Positions 8,086-16,321 of a stretch of 64,000 nt of DNA are shown here, one piece after another; within the stretch, counting starts at the first letter, position 1; every line of letters starts with the position of its first letter. The notes beneath the pieces were generated by a model that saw nothing but the letters and a program-made list of their open reading frames with translations, did no database searches and was not told the origin of the DNA. Made by a program: the position numbers and the translations under genes. Source of the DNA: Abiotrophia sp965245735 (GTDB taxonomy: Bacteria; Bacillota; Bacilli; Lactobacillales; Aerococcaceae); NCBI GenBank assembly GCA_965245735.1, contig CBDFAX010000008.1:1-64000 (forward strand). The letters are read 5' to 3'.

Positions 8086-9483
8086 ATGTTTAACTTTGAT
8101 GGGGCCGTTGAGGCCCAAAAACTCAGCCGTGAAAAGGTCTTCCGCGACCCGGTACATGGCTATATCCATATCCAAGACCAGATTATCTTAGATCTGATTA
8201 ACACGCGAGAATTCCAACGCCTGCGCCGTATTAAGCAATTGGGTGGTTCTGTCTACACCTTCCATGGGGCCGAACATTCGCGCTTCGGTCACTCCCTAGG
8301 TGTCTATGAAATCACACGTCTCATTGTCGACAAATTCGAACGCCAATATCTGTCCCAAATGCCGGGTGACGGCCTCTGGCAGGCCTCTGAGCGCCTGGTC
8401 GCCCTCTGCGCCGCCTTACTCCATGACATCGGTCATGGCCCCTTCTCCCATGCCTTTGAAGGGATCTTCCATACCAACCACGAAGAAATTACTCAACGCA
8501 TTATCACCTCGCCTGAAACTGAAATTCATCAGGTCTTGCTACAACTTGGCCCAGAATTTCCGGCTAAGGTCGCCAGTGTCATTAATAAGACCTACCCTAA
8601 TCAACAGGTAGTCCAGCTGATTAGTAGCCAGATTGATGCCGATCGCATGGACTATCTGCTTCGCGATGCCTACTATGCTGGCGTCTCCTACGGCACTTTC
8701 GATTTGACACGGATTTTGCGGGTGATTCGCCCCTTCAAAAACGGCATTGTCTTCGACTTTTCGGGCATGCACGCCATTGAAGACTATATCGTTAGTCGCT
8801 ATCAAATGTATATGCAGGTCTACTTCCACTCCGTCTCCCGTGGCATGGAAATGGTCCTCCACAGCCTGCTGACCCGCGCTAAGACCTGTTATCTGGAAAA
8901 AGCGGACCAGATGAAGACCCAAATTAGCTTCCTAGAGCCCTTCCTGCGAGGGGATTGGCTCCTATCTGATTACTTGCGACTGGACGACCACATCCTCAGC
9001 AGCTACTTCAACCACTGGCTAGACGAAGAGGATATCTTGCTGGCAGATTTGGCTAATCGCTTCCTGACCCGCAAACCTTTCAAATCCGTTCTGACCAGTC
9101 CCGAAGAGAAGACCGAGCTGACTATTGCCATCGACCAAGAACTAGTCCGTCTGGGCTATGACCCTTACTATTATTTCGCGGAGAATTCTAGTTTTGACCT
9201 GCCTTATGACTATTATCGTGTAGGTCAGATTAGCAAACGCACCCAGATTGAGCTCATTACTAAGATGGGACAGATTGTTGAGCTATCTCAAGTTAGTCCC
9301 CTAGTCAATTCCCTAGCCGGCAAGCAACGAGGCGATTTGCGTCTCTACTTCCCTAAAGAAATTTTGACCACAGCCGAGGATACGGCGGCCGACCAGGTCA
9401 ATGAGAACCAGACCACCTTGCTGGCGGCTTATTACAATGAGCGCAACGACGTTACCCAGAATATTCAACAACGACTGTTCTAA
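8086..9483 (+). CDS. HD-domain dNTP triphosphohydrolase-like protein (YwfO/EF1143 family)
   Basis: 465 residues. The N-terminal half is an HD phosphohydrolase domain: FRDPVHGYIHI, the HSRFGHSLGVYE histidine motif, LLHDIGHGPFSHAFEG (the HD pair), and SSQIDADRMDYLLRDAYYAG, the last being strongly conserved in dGTPase-like proteins. Relatives such as Enterococcus EF1143 are tetrameric dNTPases controlled by dGTP. The gene is translated from an AAGGAGG site directly after lipL. Its cellular role is nucleotide-pool control by family analogy; there is no direct evidence here. Confidence 0.85.
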   Translation: MFNFDGAVEAQKLSREKVFRDPVHGYIHIQDQIILDLINTREFQRLRRIKQLGGSVYTFHGAEHSRFGHSLGVYEITRLIVDKFERQYLSQMPGDGLWQASERLVALCAALLHDIGHGPFSHAFEGIFHTNHEEITQRIITSPETEIHQVLLQLGPEFPAKVASVINKTYPNQQVVQLISSQIDADRMDYLLRDAYYAGVSYGTFDLTRILRVIRPFKNGIVFDFSGMHAIEDYIVSRYQMYMQVYFHSVSRGMEMVLHSLLTRAKTCYLEKADQMKTQISFLEPFLRGDWLLSDYLRLDDHILSSYFNHWLDEEDILLADLANRFLTRKPFKSVLTSPEEKTELTIAIDQELVRLGYDPYYYFAENSSFDLPYDYYRVGQISKRTQIELITKMGQIVELSQVSPLVNSLAGKQRGDLRLYFPKEILTTAEDTAADQVNENQTTLLAAYYNERNDVTQNIQQRLF

Positions 9484-9498
9484 GGATTAGAACTAGAC

Positions 9499-9729
9499 AC
9501 TAGCTTTTCAGTCGGTGAATAACTGTAGTCGCTCAAGCAAACATCCTGCCCATGGAAGGAGACCGGCTTTAGCCTGGCTCTCCGCCAGTCTTCCGCCTTG
9601 TCAGGCTATGGAATCGCTATGTCGCGACGCTCCAAGCGCTTCTCATACGCCTGCCATCCTCAACCTTCCAATGGCAGGATGTTTGACGCGACTACAGTTA
9701 TTCACCTAGCTTCAAGGCTAAAAGCTAGC
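9499..9729. repeat. Long imperfect inverted repeat (MITE-like element or structured RNA)
   Basis: The arm at about 9499-9557 (containing GGTGAATAACTGTAGTCGC and CAAACATCCTGCC) is the reverse complement of the arm at 9664-9729 with few mismatches and two small indels, around a 106-base centre that itself contains shorter inverted repeats (TAGCCTG...CAGGCTA; CCTGCCAT...ATGGCAGG). No open reading frame is convincing. It fills the gap of 313 bases between the HD gene and the convergent ABC gene. It may be a nonautonomous mobile element, a REP-type repeat or a transcribed long hairpin. Confidence 0.6.
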
Positions 9730-9756
9730 CTCTCACAGCGCAAAAAATCCGTACAT

Positions 9757-9796
9757 AAAAAACCCATTATATCATATATGATATAATGGGTTTTTT
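9757..9796. terminator. 40-bp perfect palindrome acting as bidirectional terminator
   Basis: A fully symmetric hairpin: a 28-bp core of CCCATTATATCATA plus its mirror complement, flanked by six A on the left and six T on the right. T-runs follow the stem on both strands, so it can end both the lipL-HD operon and the convergent ABC gene, whose stop codon begins at the next base. The same 28-bp core occurs again at 29731-29758. Confidence 0.85.
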
Positions 9797-11395
9797 CTAT
9801 GCTCTAATTTCTTCTAAGTATCCATCGCGTATAGTAAGGACGCGGTCGTATTGGGAAATGAGGTCTGGCGTAATATGGTGCTCAATGTCGATAACCAAGC
9901 CGGGATACTGACGTAAAACTTGGTTTAAGGCTTTTGCAGCCTGAGCATCAAGTCCTGAAAGAGCCTCATCCACTAGTAAAATAGGCTTTTTGAAGAGAAG
10001 CGCTCGTGCAACCTCTAATCGCTTGAGTTCACCGCCCGACAAAATTTGTTGGTCACCACCCAAAACTCGAGCCAAAGATTCTGGATCAGCAAACTTCGCC
10101 AATCCTACAGCTTGTAAGACCATCTCCATTTCCTCTAACCTGTAATCTAGTCCTAAACTTAAATTTTCCCCTAAAGTCAGATTAAAAACAAAGGGCGCTT
10201 GTTCCACCATACCAAACCAAGATCCTTCATCCGATGGTAATGCATCTCGATTCAGACTCACTTTGCCTTCCAGCAGTGGGATTTCACCCATCAGAGTCTG
10301 GATAAGGGTTGACTTACCCGAACCTGATGGAGCCTGCAGGAGGATTTTTTCTCCCAAGTTCAACTGGAGATTCAAGCCTTTAATCAAAGGACGATTTGGA
10401 TAACCAACTGTCCCACCCTGCACCTGAATCAATGTTTGCTTTTCACCACGCACTAACTCTAGGTGCGACTTTTCGGCTTGAACTGGTTGCATTATCTTGT
10501 CTAGGAGTGGCTGTGTTGCGGACATATTATTGTAAAGTTGAATGCAGGTCATTAGGGGAGAAATCACCCGATCTGCCGCCATATAAATGGTAATCAGCGC
10601 CCCTACTGTTAGACGACCTGCCATGACAGATTGAATGCCAAGTAGTAAGCCCACCAAGAGGGCACCAACATAGAGTAAACTAACCAAGGTGTTGGCTATT
10701 TGTTGCTTGAGCTCCATTTGAAGATAGGCTGCCTCTGAATGATTCAATTGGGACATAACACGCCTTTGTCCCGGCAACAGCGCTTGAAAACGACTTAGGA
10801 GTTTACGCCCTTTAAGAAAATCATCCAATTGATTGACGAAACGCTGGTTTTCTCCTTGCCAGTTTAGAGTGGCCTCTTTGAGCCACTTGGCGCTGAGGCG
10901 CGGTACCAAGACAGGTATAAATCCTAGACCAACAAAAATCAACCCTACTGGTACATCAAGCATCATTAAGAAGCTAAAAGTAACCGCCGTCTGCAAAAGA
11001 CAGTAGACAAATGTCAAGAGGCTGGCGACAATCCGCTCATCAATCTGCGCTACCTCGGTCGTAATACTAGCCAGATAGCCACTGGCAGCTCCCAATCGCG
11101 GTCTAGCACTGGCCTTAGTCAATTCTTGCGCCTTCAACTCAATCCTAACTTGGGTCCGAATTTTAGCTAGGAAGTAACGCTGTAAAGCCTGTGAAAGGGC
11201 AATTAGCATGAGAAAAGCAAGCCACTGCACTGTTGTCCAAGTCCCGGAAATATAATCTCCCACTGTCAAAAAGTCGGTAAACCGACCTAAAAAGTATGGT
11301 CCCCCGATGCCATCGAAGGAAAGTAAAATAGAAAATAGGATGCAAGCCAGAATTAAATTAAATTTCCCAACAAACAATTTCCTTATTTTTCTCAT
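9797..11395 (-). CDS. ABC transporter, fused permease and ATPase (exporter type)
   Basis: 532 residues: an N-terminal six-helix exporter domain (about 1-290) and a C-terminal ATPase. Walker A is APSGSGKST (about residue 357), the signature is LSGGELKRLEVARAL, Walker B is ILLVDEALSGLD, and the switch histidine is in DIEHH. No peptidase C39 domain is present at the N-terminus. It would work as a homodimer, or as a heterodimer with an unlinked partner. The substrate cannot be told. It has its own consensus promoter and ends exactly at a palindromic terminator. A 16-codon reading frame overlapping the start (ATGGCACTG onwards) has no ribosome site and I do not call it. Confidence 0.85.
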   Translation of the reverse strand: MRKIRKLFVGKFNLILACILFSILLSFDGIGGPYFLGRFTDFLTVGDYISGTWTTVQWLAFLMLIALSQALQRYFLAKIRTQVRIELKAQELTKASARPRLGAASGYLASITTEVAQIDERIVASLLTFVYCLLQTAVTFSFLMMLDVPVGLIFVGLGFIPVLVPRLSAKWLKEATLNWQGENQRFVNQLDDFLKGRKLLSRFQALLPGQRRVMSQLNHSEAAYLQMELKQQIANTLVSLLYVGALLVGLLLGIQSVMAGRLTVGALITIYMAADRVISPLMTCIQLYNNMSATQPLLDKIMQPVQAEKSHLELVRGEKQTLIQVQGGTVGYPNRPLIKGLNLQLNLGEKILLQAPSGSGKSTLIQTLMGEIPLLEGKVSLNRDALPSDEGSWFGMVEQAPFVFNLTLGENLSLGLDYRLEEMEMVLQAVGLAKFADPESLARVLGGDQQILSGGELKRLEVARALLFKKPILLVDEALSGLDAQAAKALNQVLRQYPGLVIDIEHHITPDLISQYDRVLTIRDGYLEEIRA

Positions 11396-11454
11396 CTGTC
11401 ACCCCGCCCTTTCCTAATAAGGCCATATATATTCAGTGCCATATCTTGTTTTGC

Positions 11455-11483
11455 ATTTTATCCTTAAAAGTCCCGTTTGTCAA
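11455..11483 (-). promoter_or_regulatory. Consensus promoter of the ABC exporter gene
   Basis: Minus-strand TTGACA (11478-11483), 17-base spacer, TAAAAT (11455-11460). The ABC start codon is 60 bases downstream. Confidence 0.85.
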
Positions 11484-11586
11484 TATCCATAAAAGGATAG
11501 TAAAGGGGGCATTTTGAATTCATAAACTCTCTTAAGCGTAGGTAATCAGAGGCAAGCTATTCATTAAGGTATTCAAGGACAAAACA

Positions 11587-11627
11587 AAAAAGCTAGAGAC
11601 TCCGATATAACGGAGTTTCTAGCTTTA
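11587..11627 (-). terminator. Terminator of rplJ-rplL
   Basis: Minus-strand stem AAAGCTAGAAACTCCG with CGGAGTCTCTAGCTTT and a T-run, 16 bases after the rplL stop. Confidence 0.9.
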
Positions 11628-11643
11628 TTTCTTAGCTTGAAAA

Positions 11644-12009
11644 TTACTTCAAGGTTACAGTTGCGCCAACTTCTTCCAAGGCAGCTTTCAAAGCTTCTGC
11701 GTCTTCTTTAGAAGCGCCTTCCTTGACTACAGATGGTGCGCCGTCAACTAATTCTTTAGCTTCTTTCAAGCCTAAGCCAGTTGCTTCACGGACAACCTTG
11801 ATAACTTTGATCTTACCTGCACCTGCGTTAGTTAATTCAACGTCAAATTCAGTTTTCTCTTCAGCTGCTGCTGCTGGACCTGCTGCTACTGCTACAGGAG
11901 CTGCTGCAGTTACGCCAAATTCTTCTTCGATTGCTTTTACTAAATCGTTTAATTCGATGATTGTTGCTTCTTTGATTTCAGCAATAATGTTTTCAATGTT
12001 TAATGCCAT
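11644..12009 (-). CDS. rplL: 50S ribosomal protein L7/L12
   Basis: 121-residue stalk protein that recruits translation factors to the ribosome. It shows the N-terminal dimerisation helices (IENIIAEIKEATIIELNDLVKAIEEEF), the Ala-rich hinge (about 35-52) and the conserved C-terminal factor-binding domain with KIKVIKVVREATGLGLKEAKELVDG. It is cotranscribed with rplJ 35 bases upstream, and the pair ends at a strong terminator. Several copies bind each L10 protein, which explains control through the L10 leader. Confidence 0.98.
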   Translation of the reverse strand: MALNIENIIAEIKEATIIELNDLVKAIEEEFGVTAAAPVAVAAGPAAAAEEKTEFDVELTNAGAGKIKVIKVVREATGLGLKEAKELVDGAPSVVKEGASKEDAEALKAALEEVGATVTLK

Positions 12010-12044
12010 GATTAATTTCCTCCATTAAGTTTAGTATTGTGTAA

Positions 12045-12545
12045 TTAAGCTGCACTTTCTTTTGCTTCTGCAACAGCTTTAATAGCCAATGCAGTGTTGC
12101 GTACTGGGGCTTGCAGTACAGAAAGGAGCATAGAGAGCAAGCCGTCGCGGTCTGGAAGAGCTGCAAGAGCCTTCACGTCTTCTGCTGAAGCTGCTTTCCC
12201 TTCGATTAAGCCACCTTTGATTTCAAGCTTTTCAGCTTTCTTCGCGAATTCTGCGATAACTTTCGCTGGCGCTACAACTTCTGATTCGCTGAACACGATA
12301 GCGGTTGGGCCTACAAAGTGGGCATCCAAGCCTTCGATTTCAGCTTGAGCAGCAGCACGACGTAAGATGGTGTTTTTCACAACCTTCATTTGCACGCCGT
12401 TATCACGCAACTCTTTACGTAAGTTAGTCACTTCTTCAACGGTTAAGCCTAAGTAGTCAACAACGACTACAGATGCTGCAGATTTAAGTTCTTCAGCAAC
12501 TTTTGAAACTTCTTCTTGCTTTTTCAAGAGAACTGCTTTTGTCAT
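12045..12545 (-). CDS. rplJ: 50S ribosomal protein L10
   Basis: 166-residue protein that anchors L7/L12 dimers to 23S rRNA at the stalk base. The N-terminal domain starts TKAVLLKKQEEV and has the VVDYLGLTVEEVTNLRKELR segment; the C-terminal helix that binds L12 is Ala/Lys-rich. It is preceded by a leader RNA of about 150 bases with a terminator (see the L10 leader entry), so its synthesis should be autoregulated. Confidence 0.98.
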   Translation of the reverse strand: MTKAVLLKKQEEVSKVAEELKSAASVVVVDYLGLTVEEVTNLRKELRDNGVQMKVVKNTILRRAAAQAEIEGLDAHFVGPTAIVFSESEVVAPAKVIAEFAKKAEKLEIKGGLIEGKAASAEDVKALAALPDRDGLLSMLLSVLQAPVRNTALAIKAVAEAKESAA

Positions 12546-12584
12546 AATTTCACCTCCGCTAGTTTGATATAGAGATTTTTATGT

Positions 12585-12700
12585 TGCCATAAAAAATCTC
12601 TATGTCACCTTAGACATAGAGATAGCTTCCATTCGTGGAACTTCCTCGGTAAGAAATTAAGGCCTGCGCCACTTACTGTCTTCGGTCGTTATATTAACGT
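12585..12700 (-). promoter_or_regulatory. Ribosomal protein L10 leader RNA with terminator
   Basis: Between the rplJ promoter and its start the transcript contains the features of the L10 leader family: GACCGAAGACAGTAAGTGGC, then CTTAATTTCTTACCGAGGAAG, a kink-turn-like binding site. A terminator follows: the stem TCTCTATGTC/GACATAGAGA with six T at 12591-12622. A second copy of the sequence AATCTCTATATC sits closer to rplJ. By the known mechanism, free L10(L12) binds the leader and favours termination. Confidence 0.85.
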
Positions 12701-12705
12701 ATGTA

Positions 12706-12734
12706 ATTGTAGCGAAGAAGGGCCATCATGTCAA
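12706..12734 (-). promoter_or_regulatory. rplJ-rplL promoter
   Basis: Minus-strand TTGACA (12729-12734), 17-base spacer, TACAAT (12706-12711). It lies just after the rplA stop codon at 12762. Confidence 0.88.
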
Positions 12735-12761
12735 GCCTCTTCGCGGATTTCTCACTAAAAA

Positions 12762-13451
12762 TTAGAGAGAAGTAACATCCAACTTGATCCCAGGACCAAA
12801 AGTAGTGCTCAAAGTCAAGTTGTTGATGTAAGTACCTTTAGCAGCGGCTGGTTTCACACGCAAGATTTGCTCGTGGAGCGCCTTGAGGTTTTCAACCAAT
12901 TTGTTGTCTTCAAAAGATACTTTACCGATTGGCACGTTCACGATACCAGCTTTGTCAGCACGGTAAGTTACTTGACCAGCTTTGATGTCGTTAACTGCTT
13001 TGGTTACGTCCATAGTAACAGTCCCGGTTTTAGGGTTTGGCATCAAGCCTTTTGGCCCTAAGACACGACCAAGGCGACCCACTTGACCCATCATGTCAGG
13101 GGTAGCGACCATCACGTCGAATTCTAACCAACCGTCAGAAATCTTTTGGATTAAGTCTGCTTCACCAACAAAGTCAGCACCTGCTGCTTCCGCTTCTTTA
13201 GCTTTTTCGCCACGCGCGATTACAACTACACGGCTGGTTTTACCAGTCCCGTGTGGCAATACCATTGCGCCACGGATTTGTTGGTCAGCTTTCTTAACGT
13301 CGATGTTTAAGTTGTAAGAAACTTCAACGGTAGCGTCGAACTTAGCGAAGTCGATTTCTTTTGCTAAGGTAACAGCTTCGTTAGCTTCGTATTTTTTGTT
13401 GCGGTCTACTTTTGCAAGAGCCGCTTGTAAGTTTTTGCTCTTTTTAGCCAT
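12762..13451 (-). CDS. rplA: 50S ribosomal protein L1
   Basis: 229-residue protein of the L1 stalk, which helps release deacylated tRNA and represses its own operon by binding mRNA. Conserved segments are KKYEANEAVTLAKEIDFAKFDATVEV, HGTGKTSRVVVIA, MVATPDMMGQVGRLGRVLGPKGLMPNPKTGTV and the C-terminal GTYINNLTLSTTFGPGIKLD. It follows rplK in the usual order, 80 bases apart. Two candidate L1-binding structures occur, one before rplK and one before rplA. Confidence 0.98.
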   Translation of the reverse strand: MAKKSKNLQAALAKVDRNKKYEANEAVTLAKEIDFAKFDATVEVSYNLNIDVKKADQQIRGAMVLPHGTGKTSRVVVIARGEKAKEAEAAGADFVGEADLIQKISDGWLEFDVMVATPDMMGQVGRLGRVLGPKGLMPNPKTGTVTMDVTKAVNDIKAGQVTYRADKAGIVNVPIGKVSFEDNKLVENLKALHEQILRVKPAAAKGTYINNLTLSTTFGPGIKLDVTSL

Positions 13452-13468
13452 TTTTCTTCCTCCTATGT

Positions 13469-13496
13469 TGTGGTTATAACGGTTTGACCTCCCACA
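13469..13496 (-). promoter_or_regulatory. Possible second L1-binding site between rplK and rplA
   Basis: On the minus strand TGTGG pairs with CCACA around GGAGGTC...ACCGTTATAA, a pattern like the L1 site upstream of rplK (GTGG-GA-helix-loop). It lies 17 bases before the rplA start. The inner helix is only three pairs, so this is a weak call. Confidence 0.4.
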
Positions 13497-13531
13497 CCCG
13501 ATAGAATTCGGGTTGAGAAGCTACATTGTGC

Positions 13532-13957
13532 TTAGTCTTGGACTGTAATCCCCATTGAGCGAGCAGTACCTTCAACCATGCGCATTGCAGCTTCAACATT
13601 GGCTGCATTTAAGTCTGGCATTTTAGTTTCTGCGATTTCTCGTACTTGATCTTTGGTTACAGTGGCAACCTTAGTTTTGTTAGGTACACCTGAACCTTTG
13701 TCAACTTTAGCAGCTTTCAGTAACAATACTGGAGCTGGTGGAGTTTTGGTGATGAAAGTAAATGAACGGTCTTCGTATACAGAGATAACAACAGGAATAA
13801 TCAAGCCTGCTTGATCTTGTGTACGAGCGTTGAACTCTTTACAGAACCCCATGATGTTTACTTGTGCTTGACCGAGCGCTGGACCTACTGGTGGAGCAGG
13901 GCTTGCTTTGCCGGCTGGGATTTGTAATTTAACTTGTTTTACGACTTTTTTAGCCAC
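13532..13957 (-). CDS. rplK: 50S ribosomal protein L11
   Basis: 141-residue protein of the GTPase-associated centre and target of thiostrepton. Conserved LQIPAGKASPAPPVGPALGQAQVNIMGFCKEFN at the N-terminus and MVEGTARSMGI at the C-terminus. The start is the GTG at 13957, not a further-upstream codon: AAGGAGG lies about eight bases before it and the protein then begins with the family sequence VAKKVVKQVKLQ. First gene of rplK-rplA, with its own promoter. Confidence 0.97.
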   Translation of the reverse strand: MAKKVVKQVKLQIPAGKASPAPPVGPALGQAQVNIMGFCKEFNARTQDQAGLIIPVVISVYEDRSFTFITKTPPAPVLLLKAAKVDKGSGVPNKTKVATVTKDQVREIAETKMPDLNAANVEAAMRMVEGTARSMGITVQD

Positions 13958-13989
13958 GAAACATTCCTCCTTAATTTTTGGTTCGTGAT

Positions 13990-14020
13990 GTGGTTCATGG
14001 AAGCCTAAGCCTCCTCCCAC
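13990..14020 (-). promoter_or_regulatory. L1-binding operator in the rplK leader
   Basis: The leader RNA folds as GTGG/CCAC (outer helix), an asymmetric loop GA against ATGAA, then an inner helix GGAGGC/GCTTCC with loop TTAG. Two helices joined by a loop with GA and AUGA is the known L1 recognition structure shared by 23S rRNA and L1 mRNA targets. It sits 33 bases before rplK and should allow L1 to repress translation of rplK-rplA. Confidence 0.72.
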
Positions 14021-14048
14021 TCAGTGTGCGTACTTTGCGCACCGTACT

Positions 14049-14076
14049 ATTATAGCATACTCCAGCAAATATGCAA
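14049..14076 (-). promoter_or_regulatory. rplK-rplA promoter
   Basis: Minus-strand TTGCAT (14071-14076), 16-base spacer, TATAAT (14049-14054) preceded by TATGC. Confidence 0.75.
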
Positions 14077-14146
14077 TGCCTTAAGGCCTGATTTTCAGAG
14101 ATTTTTTTGCTCTGCAAGATTCTGCCCATGCTTGGCTTTTTCCATA

Positions 14147-14172
14147 CAAGAAAAGCCCCCTGGAAAGGGAGC
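14147..14172 (-). terminator. Terminator of the uracil permease gene
   Basis: Minus-strand stem GCTCCCT/AGGGGGC with a TTTTCTT tail, eight bases beyond the stop codon. Confidence 0.8.
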
Positions 14173-14179
14173 TCCTGAT

Positions 14180-15502
14180 TTACGCTTCACCAAGTAATTC
14201 TTCAACCTTCTGGTCTTGGAATTTTTCTTCGTGTGGCAAGATTAAGTTGAGCAGGACGCCAGCCAAGGCGCAGAGGGCAGTCCCAGATAAGGTCACCGGT
14301 CCTAATTTGAGAACCGCGCCGCCCAAGCCTAGCACCAACATGGAACTGGCGATGATTAAGTTGCGGACTTGGTGGAAGTCGACTTGCTTCTCAATCAGAA
14401 CTTTCAAACCGTTAGAAGCAATGACCCCATAGAGTAGGATGGCCATACCGCCCAAGACGGGCTTTGGAATGGTGGAGATGATAGCAGTGAATTTGCCCAT
14501 AATGCTGAGCCCGATAGCAAAGAGGGCAGCATTGCGAATGACGGAGACGGAAGCGATACGGGTCATCCCTACCACCCCGGTGTTCTCGCCATAAGTGGTA
14601 TTGGCCGGACCACCGATAAAGGCTGACACAGCGGTCGCCACCCCATCCCCAATCAAGGTCCGATGGAGGCCTGGTTTTTCCAAGAACTTACGGCCGCAGA
14701 TTTGCCCCAACACTGTATGGTCCCCAATGTGTTCGGCAATGGTCACGACCGCTACCGGCAAAATCGCCCAAGTCTCTGGCCCCAAGTAGAGGTGATAGTG
14801 ACTGAAGAAACCCCCTGTCTCAAATGGCAGGTAGAGATGCGGCACTTCAAACCAAGCTGCCTCTAGGACTGGCTTAAAGTCTACTAAACCAAAGACAACG
14901 GCCACCAAGTAGCCCCCAATAATCCCGAAGAGGAAGGGAATGATTTTGAGAAAACCCTTGGCTTTAGTATTAATGAAGGCCGTGATTAAGAAGGTAACAA
15001 GGGCAACCAGGATATGTTTGATGTCGCCCCCCTCCACAAAACCAGCATTCTTAACTGCTGAGTTAGCTAAGCCCAAACCGATTACCATAATCATGGGCCC
15101 AATCACAATAGGCGGCAATAAGCGATCAATCCAGGCAGTGCCGATTGCCCGAATCAAGAGTGCCATTCCAACATAGACTAGCCCAACTAGCACCACACCG
15201 GTTTGGGCAGCAGAGACATCGCCATTCATCTGACTATTAGCGAAGGCCATGGCCTGGATAAAGGCGAAGGACGACCCTAGGTAGACCGGCACCTTGAACT
15301 GGGTCGAGACCATGTAGATGAGGGTCCCAATCCCTGAGGCAAAGAGCGCCACCGAAACCGGCATCCCCAGAATCAGGGGCACCAGAATGGTCGCCCCAAA
15401 CATGGCAAAGACGTGTTGGGCGCTCAACAAGAGCCCTTGTAGGAAAGGCGGCTTCTGCTCGACATCAAGCAGCATGCGGACTTTGGACGTTTGTAGTTCC
15501 AT
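14180..15502 (-). CDS. pyrP: Uracil permease (NCS2 nucleobase:cation symporter)
   Basis: About 440 residues with some 12-14 hydrophobic segments. NCS2 signatures include QHVFAMFGATILVPLILG near the N-terminus, VAVVTIAEHIGDH (the helix 8 Glu used for nucleobase binding) and the INGGPANTTYGEN-like segment FIGGPANTTYGENTGVV of helix 10. These favour uracil over xanthine or purines, as does the PyrR-type attenuator upstream. The start is placed at the second of two adjacent ATG codons (15502), five bases after AAAGAGG. It interrupts the usual nusG-rplK neighbourhood and is monocistronic. Confidence 0.9.
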   Translation of the reverse strand: MELQTSKVRMLLDVEQKPPFLQGLLLSAQHVFAMFGATILVPLILGMPVSVALFASGIGTLIYMVSTQFKVPVYLGSSFAFIQAMAFANSQMNGDVSAAQTGVVLVGLVYVGMALLIRAIGTAWIDRLLPPIVIGPMIMVIGLGLANSAVKNAGFVEGGDIKHILVALVTFLITAFINTKAKGFLKIIPFLFGIIGGYLVAVVFGLVDFKPVLEAAWFEVPHLYLPFETGGFFSHYHLYLGPETWAILPVAVVTIAEHIGDHTVLGQICGRKFLEKPGLHRTLIGDGVATAVSAFIGGPANTTYGENTGVVGMTRIASVSVIRNAALFAIGLSIMGKFTAIISTIPKPVLGGMAILLYGVIASNGLKVLIEKQVDFHQVRNLIIASSMLVLGLGGAVLKLGPVTLSGTALCALAGVLLNLILPHEEKFQDQKVEELLGEA

Positions 15503-15533
15503 CATAACCTCTTTTCCGGACTCCAAGACATGA

Positions 15534-15635
15534 CAAAGAGCCCTCTGAATTTATTCCAAGGGCTCGGTAAAATGATTTAGCCTTCTCCACCTCACGGGAT
15601 GGAATTAAAAGCCCTTATTGGGAGATAGTATAGCA
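15534..15635 (-). promoter_or_regulatory. PyrR-responsive attenuator of the uracil permease gene
   Basis: An extended -10 promoter (TGC plus TATACT, 15627-15635) starts a leader of about 115 bases. It contains TCCCGTGAGGTGGAGAAGGC (15580-15599), a close match to the PyrR binding loop in which GAGAGG and AAGG are typical. A terminator follows: GAGCCCT/AGGGCTC at 15538-15565 with a short T-run. The early sequence AAGGGCT at about 15609-15615 can pair with AGCCCTT and act as antiterminator. PyrR with UMP would stabilise the binding loop and allow termination. The pyrR gene itself is not in the window. Confidence 0.82.
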
Positions 15636-15707
15636 CACGTGAGTCTCTTTGACGAGCCTCAGCTGGACATTTAGCTAATTTTATTAAGATTTCATCACCC
15701 ACCCCAC

Positions 15708-15742
15708 AAAAAAGAGACCAGGAAGCCTATGCCCTAGTCTCT
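15708..15742 (-). terminator. Terminator of nusG
   Basis: Minus-strand stem AGAGACTAGG/CCTGGTCTCT with six T, just after the nusG stop. Confidence 0.9.
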
Positions 15743-15749
15743 ATCTAGA

Positions 15750-16289
15750 TTAAATATCTTCTTTTTTAACTTGCATGAAGTCTAATTCCGCCACTGTCTC
15801 ACGACCAAACATTTCAATCACTACTTTGAGTTTGTCGTGGTCGCGGTCGATTTCTTCGATTTGGCCAGATAAGCCGGAGAAAGCCCCGTCGATAATGGAC
15901 ACATAGTCGCCTTCTTCAACATTGAGTTCTACGCGTTGACTTGGCATTGGCGCGTCACCCAAGATAGCCGCAATTTCTTCTGGTAAGAGTGGGGATGGTT
16001 TTGAGCCAGCCCCATGGGAGCCAACAAAACCAGTTACACCTGGTGTATTACGAACAATAAACCAAGCCTCATCAGACATTTCCATCTCTACTAGGACATA
16101 GCCAGGGAAGGTCTTTTCGACTTTCTTCTTCTCTACGCCATCGGTCTTCTCAACCACTTCTTCTTCAGGCACCGCAATGCGGAAGATATGGTCTTGCATG
16201 TTCATGCTTTCCGTCCGCATCTCGATATTTTCTTTGACCTTGTTTTCGTACCCAGAGTACGTGTGTAATACATACCATTCTTTACTCAT
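15750..16289 (-). CDS. nusG: Transcription termination/antitermination factor NusG
   Basis: 179 residues that bind the RNA polymerase clamp and modulate pausing and termination. The NGN domain begins KEWYVLHTYSGYENKVKENIE, with FPGYVLVEMEMSDEAWFIVRNTPGVTGFVG, and the KOW domain is VEEGDYVSIIDGAFSGLSGQIEEID. The usual secE-nusG adjacency is broken by a pgpA-like gene. NusG has its own promoter, and a hairpin with T-run lies between promoter and start codon, so a leader-based control is possible. Confidence 0.97.
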   Translation of the reverse strand: MSKEWYVLHTYSGYENKVKENIEMRTESMNMQDHIFRIAVPEEEVVEKTDGVEKKKVEKTFPGYVLVEMEMSDEAWFIVRNTPGVTGFVGSHGAGSKPSPLLPEEIAAILGDAPMPSQRVELNVEEGDYVSIIDGAFSGLSGQIEEIDRDHDKLKVVIEMFGRETVAELDFMQVKKEDI

Positions 16290-16321
16290 CTGTCTACTCC
16301 TTTTATTTGAACCGGCAAAAT

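Noticed and set aside
11400..11448. 16-codon frame (MALNIYGLIRKGRGDR) overlapping the start of the first ABC exporter
   Set aside because: No ribosome site precedes it; the frame is probably chance in a leader.
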